Of a DNA stretch of 64,000 bases, positions 34,897-47,743 are shown piece by piece. The stretch covers positions 744,001-808,000 of the forward strand of contig CM035309.1 of assembly GCA_002900995.3 (NCBI GenBank). The letters run 5' to 3'. Origin of the DNA: Ganoderma boninense (lineage: Eukaryota; Basidiomycota; Agaricomycetes; Polyporales; Polyporaceae). Within the stretch, counting starts at the first letter, position 1; each line of letters starts with the position of its first letter. The translations under genes and the position numbers were made by a program. The notes under the pieces were generated by a model. The model was given only the letters and a program-made list of their open reading frames with translations, made no database searches and was not told the origin of the DNA.

Positions 34897-37800
34897 TCAA
34901 TGCTGGGCGGCAAGCTCTTGCTGGGGCACGTCTCGTGCGGATAGTTCGACGGGCGACATGACGGGCGACGAGAGCCTGAGTGCGTCCATCGCCAAGCCGA
35001 GCGGGTCGTTGGCCGCCGCGGCGTACCCGTGTGCCTGCTGCTGCGGGTTCACGTACTCGCCGAAGAAGACCTCGGGGCTCGTGCACGCCGAGACGGCGCG
35101 GCGCATGCCGGTCGAGAGGTACGTGAGGCCGACTTGATAGGCAGCTGGGGAGCGGGAAGGGAAGCATGAGATGAGGCCGGGCTCTTGCCGCTCAGGCTGA
35201 GCGGCGAAGGAGGGGCAGGGACGCACCGTTCATCCAGCCGAAGCCCTCTCGGGGCACCATCTTGAAGTCGACGCCCTGGTTGCCGTACTCGGCGTCCACG
35301 AGGTGCGACAACTTGACGGCGTCGAACTTTTCTGGGACAACGCCGTTGAAGTCGACGAAGGCGGTTGTCATCCTGCATCGGATCAGCCCGTCAGCGGTTT
35401 GGTGGAAGACAAGAAGATACGCACATGTACAACCACCTGTACGCCAACCGCTGCGCGTCCTCGAGATAGCCATATCGTTCGAGACCAACCCAAGTCATGA
35501 TCTGGTGTGGAGGCCTATCGAACGATGATTAGCACGGAGACATCGACATATGGACAGTTCGAGTGTGCTAACCAGGCGTATCTAGACGACACCATTTGCA
35601 TTAGTCTTATATCTCCGCGAACGTCGTACGACTGCACTCACGGATAGTCCCACTGACGATTGGGTCGGTCGAGCGAGATCTTACCACGCGACTCCTCCGT
35701 ACCCGACACCAAACCGCCGAGCGTTTCAAACTTCTTCAACGACTGCGAGCTGCACCCCAATATCAGCATCAGTTCACTCATGCACGTCCCAGCAAGCAAG
35801 CACGCAAAGAAGTGCACTCACATGAGTTTCCAGCACTGCTCCTCGCTCGCGCACCCCGCCCACAGCGTCCAGAACGCCGTTACACTCTCGTACAGGCTCT
35901 GCTTCTCCTGCACGGTGTCGTAATCGAAGTAGAGCGCCTTGCTCTCGTTCCAGCAGTACCTGTCGATGATGCCCTTGCGCCACTCGGCGCGCGCGAACCA
36001 CTCCTCGCTCGTCTGGCACCGCGCCTTACTCCTCTCCCACCGCGCGGTCTCGCGGTACGCCTCGACGGTCGGCGGGAACGGCGCGAGCGCGAAGTCCTCC
36101 TCGAGCTCGAGCTCGTCGTCGAACACCTCCCGGATCGCCGTCCCGATGTCGACCTCGTACTTGTACAGCAGCGCCTGCAGGTCGACCGTGCCGAGGTTCG
36201 CGCACCGCTTCTCGAAGCGGTACGTCGTGTCATGGCCCGATTCGCGCACGGAGCGGTCGTGCAGGAAGTACTCGTCGAGCGCGGGCTCCTTCAGGAGCCC
36301 CGCGTTGTACTTCTCGCTGAACTCGAGCACGGAGAGCCCGTGCTTCTCCGCGTACGGCTCGAGGATGTGCGTGAAGTGCGTCGCCTCCGTCTCGGGCGGG
36401 ATACCCACGCCGTCGGGCCGGAAGCGCGAGAGACCTGTCTTCGGGTCCATGCGCGGCTGCGCGACCCACACGGTGTGGTACTCCTTGATCGCGGCCTGGA
36501 TGGCGCGCTTCAGCCACGCTCGGTTCTCCTCCATATCGGAGCGGTCGAGCTGGTTGTAGATCTGGAGGGCCATGTCGGTAAGGAAGGGGGGCTGGGCGCG
36601 GCAGAGGTAGTACGACCGAGATCCGTTAAGGATCTTGCCGTAATGTTTGATCTCGAAAATGAAGTGGTCGACCATGCCCTTAGCCATATTGACGTAACCG
36701 TCGACGAGCAGGCCAAGAGAGATGAAGTACGAGTCCCAGTTGTACAGCTGATCGGAAGTCAGCAGACAAGCATTGGTGAGGTCACGATAGGACAGACCTC
36801 ATTAAAACGAGCGCCAGGGACGATGAAGGGTATTCCCTTCAGCGTCTTACCGCCCTTACCATCGGACGCTTCCTGCATCGCGAGGGCAAGGATACCGGGC
36901 TTGGTGTTCAAGCTTTTGACGAACAAGGGGTCGTCTGGTTTAGGGGGCAAAACTTGCACGTCCAAGTTGAGGTGAGGCTTCTCTCGTGCAACCTTCCGGT
37001 AGTATTCCGCCATAGCAGGCTCGCCGTGGGGCACATATATGCGCGGGTTAACGCGTCCTGTGCGGTTCTTCGGGTCGGCGCAAATAATTTCGAGCCCATC
37101 GCCGTCGATTCGTCGAGTAAGCGCGTTCCAAAACGAGTTCTTGATCATTCGCGAGAGGCGATCAACAGGGTTTTCTGTGAGACGCGCCTCGTCGAGGACG
37201 ATGCGTTTTCTGCCATGGTCCCGAGCAAGAGCAAGCTCTTGCAGCAAGTTCGACAGCATGTACGTGCCCTGTATGAAATCATATCAGCAGTTGTTCATTG
37301 GCAGCTGGTTAAGAAGCGCTGGTCCGAAGTTTCTCCGGGGTGACGACACGCAATTAGACGAGAGAATCGGTTGACGCGCAAGTCAACGCGTCCAAAGATC
37401 GCCACCCCACAGCGCAGTCCGTGCAGCGCGCCCAATCAGCACCGAACGATAGCGCTATGCCGGCGTACGGTTTCATGCCTCGAAGCGAAAGGTAGCGGGG
37501 GGACGCGAGCACCCCAAGCACCCCAACGAAAATGAAGACGGCGGGAACAATGACGGCCCCAGGCACAGAAGCGGAGGCGGCCCAAACTCACCCGGATGTC
37601 AAAACTCTTGAAGCCGTTGCTCGTCGCGGTTCCCAGGGCCATCATCTTCGGGCCAGCGTCAGTGACGGAGATTTGGAAGTCGCCGTCGGTGTCCTCCTGC
37701 TCGAGGACGACGCGGATGGTCTCCTCGACGTCGATGAGGAAGCGGCGGGGCGCGGAGCCCTTCTCGTCGTGCGACATGCGGCGGGCGCGCTGGTGGTTCG

Positions 37801-38061
37801 CATCCTCGAACGCGGGCGGGCGTTTCGGGTTGTAGCCGTGCGCGAACGACTGGGCGATAAACACCGCAGGTGAGTCAAAGCGGACTGTGGGACGCGAAGC
37901 ATGCATGTGGCAAGCGGAAGGTGGAGACAGACCTGGCTGTATGTGCGGCCGCGGCTGAAGCGCTCCTCTCCGCCGTAGTAGGTGCTGGCGTCGGTGTGGA
38001 CGGGGCCGTGGTGTTCGTCGATGAACGTGACCCCGGCGGGGTGGTTGAGCGGCGGCGCCAT
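34897..38061 (-). CDS. NTH1: Neutral trehalase (GH37)
   Basis: Cytosolic trehalase hydrolyses trehalose to two glucose during recovery from stress and germination. Nine exons on the minus strand are 38061-37933, 37849-37592, 37268-36798, 36747-35822, 35749-35642, 35581-35573, 35514-35425, 35372-35227 and 35144-34897, joining to 794 residues. The regulated N-terminus has a PKA site (RRMSHDE) and an EF-hand-like calcium loop ([12 protein letters not shown]), features of the neutral rather than the acid enzyme. The first GH37 signature reads [10 protein letters not shown] then NWDSY, with Ala where Gly is usual. The second, QWDYPYAWPP, is built from three exons: the middle one is 9 nt and supplies Tyr-Ala plus parts of the flanking codons. 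Other blocks are [23 protein letters not shown] and REGFGWMN. Start [10 protein letters not shown] at 38061. Confidence 0.96.
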
Positions 38062-41000
38062 TGGGGTATAGTGCAGAAAACGGTATAGGTGGTAGAGAAC
38101 GAGGATCCAGAGGACAGGATGTTGACAAAAGGATGGAGAGAGCGGGAGCCAGGCGTGCGCTGAACGTCGATGGTGGAGAAAAGGGAGGAGAGGCTCAGAG
38201 AGCGGTGAAGAGGAGCCGGTGACGATTTGAGCGGTGGTGCGAGCGACAGCCGGAGCGCGCGCCGACGACCCGGCAACGGCGTCTTGCTCTCGGAAAACTG
38301 TCACGGTTTCCTGGCGGCTTCCAAAGATCGTCCACTCGGCTTCTGCCTTCTCTTGTTCTGGTCTACTGAACGCTCTCAGCTCGACTGTCGCGGCGGTGAG
38401 TACAGAAGAAGTGGCAGGCTGTGGCCGCCCCGCCTCTTATGCAGGACGCCGTCGCGCGTTACTTACCCCGCATCGCCCAGCTGACCTGTCGAAACAGTTA
38501 CGGCATTCGCTTCCCCCGTCATTGGTTCAACCCTAACTTCCCCGCACTTTAGCGAGAAGCCAAGGGGCCCTCTCTTCGCGACATCGCACGACACCATGGC
38601 CGTCTATTCCCAAGAAACCATTACCCCCTAGAACGCGCCCGAGATGCCCACCAACGCCCTCTCTCGCCTCTGGGAACGCGTCGTTCCTCCCCAGGCTCCG
38701 CCGCTTGGCCACATTCTCCCATACCAGTGCTCGTCCGACAGTGTGAACTTGCTTCATCTGTCCATGTGTCCAGCGTGTCAGCCGCAGGGAAGGACGATAG
38801 CCAAGATCCGGGCGGTCCTCCCATAAGTATGTGACAAATTCGTGGCTGCTGTTGTCAGACCCGGTGCGCTCCTACCTCCTTCACCCCTGTAATCCCGGGC
38901 TGACTGTTGGATTGTCTTCCTTTCGCTGTGCCTCTCCAGGTCCTGTGGGTATAGTGCGGGCCCCCGTGCCCATGCTTCGAGTCCACTCTCACTCAGACCG
39001 TGGAGGTAACAGGGTCGTTCATCCCCGCCAGGTGCGTTCCCCACAATCTATCTGTCCACATGATATCCGTCATCTTTGTCCGGTGCGGGGATTGAGCAAC
39101 GGCGTTGGTGTGCTCGCGTTACTGTGGAGGCGTACATTTTCCGGATGTCGGGACACTGTTTTTGCTCCGAACGCCGGGAGCATCTCTACAGAGCGCTTAT
39201 AACGACCCGCCACCCGTTCTACTCCTACTTTTCGTCTTCATTGTTCACATCAGCAGTTGTCTTCAAAACGTGCCGCTGTTCTCTGAACTTGAGCCATCAA
39301 CGAAGTTGCGACCCGGGCCATACTTTACGAGACTGGCGCCCGCCCATATTAGCACAGCGATTCGCGGTGGTGAAGGAAGGTCGACACTTTGACATTGTTT
39401 TCTTCTCCGGAAACATAACGAGACTGAAGTGGTTGTCCTTGGCATTATCAACGGGGAGTAGATACTGCCAAGGACTGCAACAGATTCCTTCACTTGGACC
39501 TCTCACAAATGCGAAGGCCCGGGACTCCTCGGCGCAAGGAAGCATTCTATCCAGCAACCCGCACAACGAAATGAAATCAGGTGTCAGTTAGGCTTGCCTG
39601 GTGTTGCCCTTATCGCTTAAACCTTTCGCTCGGCCTCTAGGCCAGCTTGGCCTCGAGACCGAGAAGCGTGCTCACAGGAAGCTTGGATTGAGTGAGAATA
39701 GACTCCGAAAATGTTCTTTATGTTTCCATGAAACCTGGATATCTGGAATTCAGCTGAGCTGAGTGAGACATGATCTTTCCGTGTTCGTGTTACAAAGGTG
39801 CTGGGGTCACGTTTGTCTCATTCGTGGTATATCCGCACAATCCTGGGAGATCCTTTCGCCACGTTGGTCGTTCATTCCGATGGTGAGGACCACCTCGGAC
39901 GAAGTTATTAATAGTGTTAACGGCTTTGCAATCAAGTGATGCCAGCCCGACATACCGCTATAGCGACAGTATGGCGGTCATACTGCTAGAACCTGCAACT
40001 GAGTACTGGTTCCCTCGTGTCTGACCATGCACAAAGGTTTCTTTTTCTTTTTGCGTCATTGTCGGACCCGTTGCTCGCAGACTATCGCAGAGACCGCGAC
40101 TGAGATTGCCGCTGCCAGTCTGGGCCTGCTCCGAACCTGCCGAAGCTCGAGCCTAAATGCTCTGATCTGCGCACTGCGAGAATTCTATAGCATAAGGCCC
40201 GCTGACTCTCCGCCATCCGATTGCAATTGAAGTCGACAAACGATCGCGGCGCGCCATAGCTGCCCTCTGCCCACCCGTTGCCCCATTCGACGATGCGCGA
40301 CGAGAGCGGGTGCATTGGATGCAAGGCCAGCCCAGAGCTGTGGTATTAGAGTACGTACGCTGTTATCTTGACGTCAAGGGCGAGCCACTCGTTCCACAAT
40401 AATGCCGACATCGGGCAGGCAAGGTGAGTGCAGGAAGCGGTGATTATCTGTGATGAGCGGTGGCTAAGCAACTCAATTCCCGAATTGTGCAAGCCGAGGG
40501 TTCTGCCGACGAGCCATGTGTTTCTCGCGAAGTCTGAAGGCCGAGTCGTCGCGGTCGCTTGACGTTAAGCGGGCTCCGACGGCGGAGAGCGCACTTTCTC
40601 ATGCGACCCTCGAGCTCGTGGCAGGCCTCGATGGCTGGAACTTGGTGGGCAGACGCCATCCACGGTGGTTAAATCTCCTCGTCGGTCGAGGTGGGTGACA
40701 GTGTCTAGAGGGGCCGAATGATGGGAGGTTTGGGTCGAGATTGGCTACTTACAGAGTTGGATTGTGGTACATTAATGGTTGGGCCCGGAGATGGAGACCG
40801 CAGCAATTAAATCAGGCTGAGAATTGATATGGCGGATGGGATATGGGCGGGGTCTGAGAGTGAGCACGGTTTTAATGTGGCGTGGGGGAGAAGGCCAAGG
40901 AGCGCGAGGGGGCCACGAAGAAGAGGTCGAGCGGTCGAGGCCCGAATGTGCGAGGACGAGTCGGATTCGCAGCTTTGGCCGCGAGGACGACCCCGCGGCG

Positions 41001-41101
41001 AGGAGAGGAGAGACGCGGCCCAATTGCGAGATGCGGCAGACATGTCGCCGTCCTTGGCCCCATGCCTCGCTCCCAGCCCGTGCGACCCGTCCGGCGCGTG
41101 C
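38062..41101. other. Long intergenic stretch without a supported gene
   Basis: Three kilobases between the trehalase promoter and the ABC transporter. The first few hundred bases upstream of 38061 are the likely trehalase promoter. All frames further right are short, mutually overlapping and unlike known families. Confidence 0.5.
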
Positions 41102-44100
41102 ATGACGGAAATATACCGTTCCTCGTCGCTTAGCGCGATGTGCTCCTTCCCAAGAGCCCCCACCTCGTCGTCTGTGCGGCCTACGCCAGCCAACCGCCCC
41201 CCAGGCCCCCAGCTGCGCGATGAGCTCGCCCTTGAGCACGGTGGCACAGTTTCCACTGCCCCTCCTCGTCCCCCCGTCCCCAGCCCGACTCCGGCATCCC
41301 CCCGCTTCTCCCTGGTCACCTCCGACTCGCCCGCTCCTCTCGCCAGCAACCCCCAGCTCGACCGCCTCGTCACGACCATCCTGCCCGCCAGCGCGGCACT
41401 TCTCGCAGTCGCCTTTGAGCTCCTCTCCCGCGTTCGATACCCCAAGGCCGTGAGGAACGTTGCGTGCAAGTTCTCGCGGCCGTTCCGCAACTTTTTCACC
41501 CTCGCCGACCTCGAAGCGCCCGTCCCGTGCCCGCTCCACCAAGCCCCATGGAAGGCGCGCGTCCTCGTCCTCGGGTCCGCCGTGCAGAGCGTTGGATGGC
41601 TCGCCGTGCTCGCGTACAAGCAGGAGGTCGCCGACTGGGCGGGCAGCGTCCGCGCCGGGGTCGCGTTTCTCGCATGGGTGCGTACACAATCCTGTCACAC
41701 ATACGCATACACGCACCTTGTCCGCATTTTCGTTTTCGTTTGCCTTCTCCCCCGACCGTGATGCGTGATGGCGCGCGCTCCGCGCCGAAGGGATCAACGT
41801 TATGCTGATGGACGGCGGCGTTGCAGACGTTCGCGCTCACGCGCGTCCTCGCCAGGCCGCCGGTGACGCCCCCTTACCTCCTCCTGGGCTTCTTCGTGAC
41901 CTGCGTGGCCGCGGCGTGTTACGACCTCGTGCTTGGGGTTCTGCGGGAGGGCGAGGGCCTCAGGTACGCCGCGCTCGGCCTGGGTGCGCTCCAGCTTTGC
42001 GTGCTTGGCGGCCTCGTTTGGACGGCGGGGACATACCCTTTGGGAAGGCACTGGCCCGGCCCGAATGTTGCGCGGCCGTTGGAGGTGAGTTGCCTTGTTT
42101 CCGTCGCGCGCGAAATGCCGTTGGGTTGAATTGAATTGAATTGACGCACGCCCCGCTCGGAAGCCGCCGTCGAGCAAGTTCACGATGCCGGAAGACAGCG
42201 CGGACCTCTGGAGCTGGTCCACGTTCTCGTTTGTTGAGCCGCTGTTTGAAGTCTCCAACGCGCGAACCGTCAACGACACTGATGTATGGGCCCTCTCGCC
42301 GTTCTTTACCCACAAGAACATCTTCAGGAAATATTTGCAATATGTGTCCGAGTAGGTGATTCCGCGACGCGCCGGTTGGACGGGAGGCTTACTTTGCGAG
42401 CAGACATCCAACATACTCTCTTTTACGATACCTAATTGTCTCTAATTCCCTGGACCTAATCATTGTCATCCTCTTGGAAACATGGAGTGCTGTAATGGGT
42501 GAGCTATCTGCATATTTTTTAGTCTCAGTCGAGACTCACGCTTGTTTGCAGGATACGTTCCGCCCTACGCTCTGCAACGCATTTTACAGGCCCTTTCGGA
42601 TCCTTCTCCCGACGCCAAGAAAACGGCGTATTTTTTCGCGGTCATCGCCTTTTTGGCCAACCTCTCTTTTGCCCAAGTAGATGTGAACAAGGGGTGGTTC
42701 GTGCGCCGATGTTACGAGCGCACGAGAGGGCAGCTCTTCTGCGCACTTCATTACAAGTCCGATGGTGCCTTCTTCCCGCCCTGTATGCGACTCTGACAGA
42801 TTTTTCCCGCAGAGCTCTCAAGCGACGAGACGTGAGCGGCAAGAACGCTGGCAAGGACGACGACCCTCTCCTCGAGAAGGACGACGATAGCAACGCGGAC
42901 CTCGGCAAGATCGTCAACCTCATGCAGTCAGTCCGCCCGCGGCCCCCGCGCGCGCTGCAAGCACACTAACTCGGACATCGAAACAGGGGCGACGCATACG
43001 CAGTCGCACACCGCTTCTGGCAGTTCTCCGGCTTCTTCTTGGCCCCCGTCCGCCTGACCATCGCGCTGGTGTTCCTCCACAGGTGAGGACGCTAGAAGGG
43101 CTTCTGGGTCACCTCGATCTGACCGCGCGGGAACAGGGTCCTTGGATGGAGCGCCTTCACCGCAGTCGCGGTGACCGTCGTGGTGTACCTCCTCAACTAT
43201 CCGCTTGCGAAGTACGATCTCTACGTGCGTGGGGCTTTGCTTGATCTTGAGTCGGGGGTTTGGCTGATTCGTTTGCGAGGGTAGCTCATGCGCCAGTGCT
43301 GGAAGGCGACAGACAGGCGCATCAACACCGTCAACGAGCTCTTCCAGAACATCCGCTTCCTGAAGTTCTACGGATGGGGTGCGCTCCCTTGTGCTGCCGT
43401 GATGGTGGAGCATTTACTCACCCCGCTGCCCAGAGTTCCGCTGGAGCGAGCGCGTCAAGAAGACGCGAGAGTCGGAGCTCCAATGGCGTGTCAAGGCGAA
43501 CATCGTTGACACGTTCATCTCCTTCATGTGGGGCTGGATGCCGTCAGCGACCGCAGTGGCGACGTTTGTGTGCTACACCGTCGTTGCCGGCGAGCCGCTC
43601 ACGGTCGCAACTGCGTTCACGGCCCTCTCGTTGTTCTCTCACCTCCAGGGCCCGATGGTGGAGTTTCCCGACCAGGTGTTTGCCATGTTGCATGGTGCGT
43701 GTCCATCCTGGAGGTGGCATCCGACTTCAGCTCTGATATAAGCGCGACCTTAGCATACATCAGTATGCAGCGTATCGAGAAATTCTTGAACGAAGAGGAG
43801 GTCCCGGACTGGGCCTCGTCGCTGAAGAGGGATGCGAAGCCTGCGTCAACCAATGACGTGGAGATTGGATTTGAAAATGCCTCTTTTGAGTGGGACATCG
43901 CGAAGACAGAGTCCCCTTCGAGATTCACTCTCGGTCCTTTGGATATTCGTTTCCCTCCCGGAAAACTTTCCTTGGTGAGCGGACCGACCGGCTCGGGAAA
44001 GTCCGCATTGCTCGTTGCGATGCTCGGAGGTAAGCAGACTCAGCGACTTTGTAAGTCGCCCTCTATTTGGATACTTACAGAATGCTTGGTCTATGGCAGA

Positions 44101-47100
44101 GATGCATTGTACATCGGGTAGAGTGATGCTGAACAAGGCAGGTCATGAGGTCGCCTATTGCGCACAAAATCCCTGGCTCCAACATGCTACCATTCGACAT
44201 AACATCATCTTCGGTGCCGGGTATGGATATGACGAGGCTCGCTATCGAGCTGTTGTGGATGCCTGCGCTCTCGCGAAAGACTTTGAGATTTTCCCTGCGG
44301 GAGACAAGACGGGTTTGTCACTAACCCCAAGCGTGGCTAACCGATTACTGAGTTCGGTGTTGTAGAAATCGGCGAAAAGGGCATTACCCTTTCTGGTGGA
44401 CAACGGGCTCGGATCGCCCTCGCGCGCGCCCTGTACTCTCCCGCGAAGGTACGCTATCCCACTAAAGGAATATTCAGGGCAGAGGTTGATAGATAAACAT
44501 AGGTTGTTCTCCTCGACGACCCGTACGTCATGTTTCTAGAATTAGAGCGCCCACGCTAACGCCTTTCAGCCTCGCTGCAGTGGACTCGCACACAGCCACC
44601 CACCTCGTCAAGAGGGCCCTCTCCGGGGATCTTGCGCGTGGCCGGACCATCATCCTCGTCACACACCACATCAACCTGTGCCTTCCTATTGCGGCGTACC
44701 TCGTCGAGCTCTCGTCCGGGGCGCCGTTACGCAGCGGCTTGACCTCAGACTTGCGTGAGCGCGGGGAGCTGGAGAAGCTCGTCGATGCCGAAGACTCTGT
44801 CGAAGAAGACCACACGGAAGACGAGTCGTCTTCTACTGACGTGAAAAACGAAGCAGATATGGCGGCTGCCAAGAAACCCACGAATGGCAACGCCAATGGC
44901 AATGGTGTGGGCATCCTCAACGGCAAACCCCAGGAGCCCGATGCCGGTAAGCTCATCGACGAGGAGGCGCGTGCCGAAGGTCGTGTGTCCCTGCGCACGT
45001 ATTGGACCTACATCAAGGCCGCGGGGATAGTGTGCTGGATCTTCACGTTCGCGTTCATGCTTCTCATTCGATTCATTCAAGTCGGCCAGCAGGTGGGTGC
45101 CGCAGCCCCACTGCGTGGGTGTGCGAACTGACACAAGTCGATCTTTGTCTTTGTCGCCCAGGTCTTCGTGGCGAAATGGGGCGAAGCTTACGAGCACGGG
45201 TCCATCTCGGAACCAGCCGTCGGCACACAAGGCGTTCTCGACGGCCTCCCCTCGCCCGACGACGACGTCTGGCCGTGGCTCATGATCTACCTGTACATCT
45301 CTCTCGCGAGCGCGCTCTCCTCCCTGTTCTACCTCGCGCTCGGGTACTATGCTAGCCTCCAGGCCTCTCGGTCGCTCTTCACCGCCATGCTGCAGCGCTT
45401 GTCCCGCGCCCCCTCTCGCTTCTTCGACATCACTCCCGTTGGGCGCATTCTCAACCGCTTCACAACCGACATCAGCACTGTGGACTATGCACTCCAAAGC
45501 TCCGGCCGCTCCGCACTGTCCGGCATGATGAACTTCCTGATCTCGTTCTGCGTCATCATCTCCGTCGTGCCTTCCTTCGCCCCCTTTGCGCTCGTCATCG
45601 CCTGGCTCTACATCCGTCTAGCGCCATCCTATGTCCGTGCCTCCCGCGACCTACGCCGACTCGAATCTGTGTCGCTGTCGCCGACATTCGCGGCCTTTGA
45701 CGAGCTTCTGCGGGGCCTGCCTCATGTACGGGCGTTCGGGGCGGAGGAGCGCTACCAGGACAAGTTTTACGAGAGGGTGGATAAGTTCCAGTCGTTCGAC
45801 CATGTCTATGTTCGTCTGCATCCAATACATCCTTTTTGTGACCTACTTGACTGACGCGACGTGGCAGTGGCTCATCGCCGGATGGCTCAACTGGCGATAT
45901 GACTGTTCGTGTTCCGATGTTCGTATGGGACTTGGCCGGTTTTGAACTGATGTGTGGGTGGCAGGTTTAGGATCCGTTGTTGTGTTTATGACCACGTTGT
46001 TTGCCCTCGGAAGTTCTGTCTCACCAGGATTTGCAGCCTTGGTCATCGTCCAAGCTAGCATGTTTGCAGAGGCCTCTCGCCAGCTTGTCAGGTGCGATTC
46101 ACCTCGCTTGGCAGTTCCCCGCCTGGTCGGACTGACGACTTCTCGCAGGGTTCTCGCCCAAGTCGAGCTTGATTTCAACTCTGTAGAGCGTATCGTGGAA
46201 TACCTAGGTGTGCCCCAGGAAGCACCCGCCGTTGTTCGGGAGAAACGGCCGCCTGCAGCGTGGCCGTCAAGGAGTGGAGAGCTTGTCGTGGAGGACCTCG
46301 TCGTCAAATATGCCCCGCACCTCCCGGCCGTTTTGAAGAAGGTTTCATTCTCCGTCAAACCATCTGAGAAGATTGGAATTGTGAGGGCTCCAGGCCGTCA
46401 CGTCGTTTGATGTTCTGACGGTAGTCTTCAGGTTGGAAGGACGGGGTCAGGGAAGTCGACGTTGGCGATGTCACTATTGAGGATGGTTGAGCCGAGTGGG
46501 GGTCATATTATGTGAGCACCCGCGATTGTCATTTCCCGTTTCTTATGCTAATTGATATTGCTAGTATCGATGGCATTAACATCAATACCATCGGGTTAGA
46601 GGATTTGCGAAGTCGTATCGTATGTCGTTCTTCTGCTTATGCGAGTGGCAAGTTTGCTAACCCGGACGTCAAGACCATTATCAGCCAGGACGTCTCTCTT
46701 TTCTCGGGAACACTAAGGAGCAACCTAGACCCTTTCAACGAGCACACCGACCACGAATGCTGGGACGTCCTTGAGCGTTGCCATCTGACGACAATCCTCC
46801 AGGGCTCCTTGTCGCGCACCCAGGAGTCCTCCGAGATCACCCTGGACATGCCCATCAGCCAGACTGGCTCCCTCAGTGCAGGCGAGCGCCAGTTGGTCGC
46901 AATGGCTCGCGCGATTCTCCGACGCAGCAATGTCGTGATCCTAGACGAGGCGACGTCCCAAATCGACTCCGACCTCGACGATCAGGTGGGTGTGAAGGCT
47001 GCCGTTTCTCGCGTTGGGCGGTCGTGCTAAGGCTGCCTCGCAGATACAACGCACTATCCGGGAGGAGTTCGCAGGTGCCATCGTGATCACCATCGCCCAC

Positions 47101-47271
47101 CGGCTAAAGACCGTGCTTGATTACGATCGGATAATGGTCCTAGACTCTGGCGAGATCGCCGAGTTCGACGCGCCAGATGTTCTGCTACGCAAGCCAGGCA
47201 GCTCGTTCCGAGACATGTGCCGAGCCAGCACGGACAGGAGGGTATACCAAGCTGCGTCGGAAGCTCACTGA
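41102..47271 (+). CDS. ABCC-subfamily (MRP-type) ABC transporter
   Basis: This is a full-length exporter with an extra N-terminal membrane domain, two core membrane domains and two ATPase domains; likely substrates are conjugates or xenobiotics. There are 23 exons: first ending 41677, then 41827-42084, 42164-42351, 42404-42498, 42552-42756, 42813-42926, 42987-43082, 43137-43224, 43285-43378, 43434-43694, 43754-44029, 44100-44312, 44366-44448, 44503-44522, 44570-45092, 45162-45809, 45868-45904, 45965-46091, 46149-46380, 46432-46511, 46565-46619, 46674-46985, 47044-47271. All phases agree, giving 1,602 residues from ATG 41102; an in-frame ATG at 40829 would add 91. NBD1 has [16 protein letters not shown] and VVLLDDPLAAVD. 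NBD2 has [10 protein letters not shown], a signature changed to LSAGE and [12 protein letters not shown]. The membrane core shows [20 protein letters not shown]. Location (plasma or vacuolar membrane) is unknown. Confidence 0.93.
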
Positions 47272-47743
47272 GGATTTTATAGTCATCTAAAAGTATTCAT
47301 GGATTTGGTATTTGTAGGCATCTTCACCGGATTTATTTTAGGGTATATGTTGGTTTATGATATTGTCTGGACGTGCTTGGGTTTCCACCGTCGGTCACTT
47401 ATTCCTTCCTGTGCGACATCCGTCAGAGAGACGACTTTCGGGACGATGAGCACCAAGTTGTCAGTCATTTGTGTGCTTCCCTCGAGCGTATTAGCGCGAC
47501 AACCTGGCGACGACTGCACGGACATCGCGATGGTGTGATGCACGGAAGAATGGGCGATGCGAATGCTGTAATATCGCCGCGGCTGTGTTCAATGACACGG
47601 CGCGCGGCGAGTCTGGGTGTCGCTGTCAAACACGCCTCTGCTTTTAGGGCACCATCCACCGCCATGCATGTCTCCTACCCATTCCAACATCCCCCCTCTC
47701 AGACACATCCGCACTTGCACGATACCTCGCCGAGTCCGTGAGG
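47272..47743. other. Short intergenic region
   Basis: Holds the 3' end of the ABC transporter and the promoter of the next gene. No coding signal is seen. A C/T-rich run precedes the ATG at 47744. Confidence 0.5.

Noticed and set aside
35812..36975. 387-codon plus-strand open frame inside trehalase
   Set aside because: Antisense to the trehalase exons; Arg/Leu/Val-rich with no domain. The opposite strand carries all GH37 motifs.
40829..41101. Upstream extension of the ABC transporter frame from an earlier ATG
   Set aside because: The frame is open, but the extra 91 residues are Arg/Glu-rich and unlike the hydrophobic start of this family; kept only as an alternative start.
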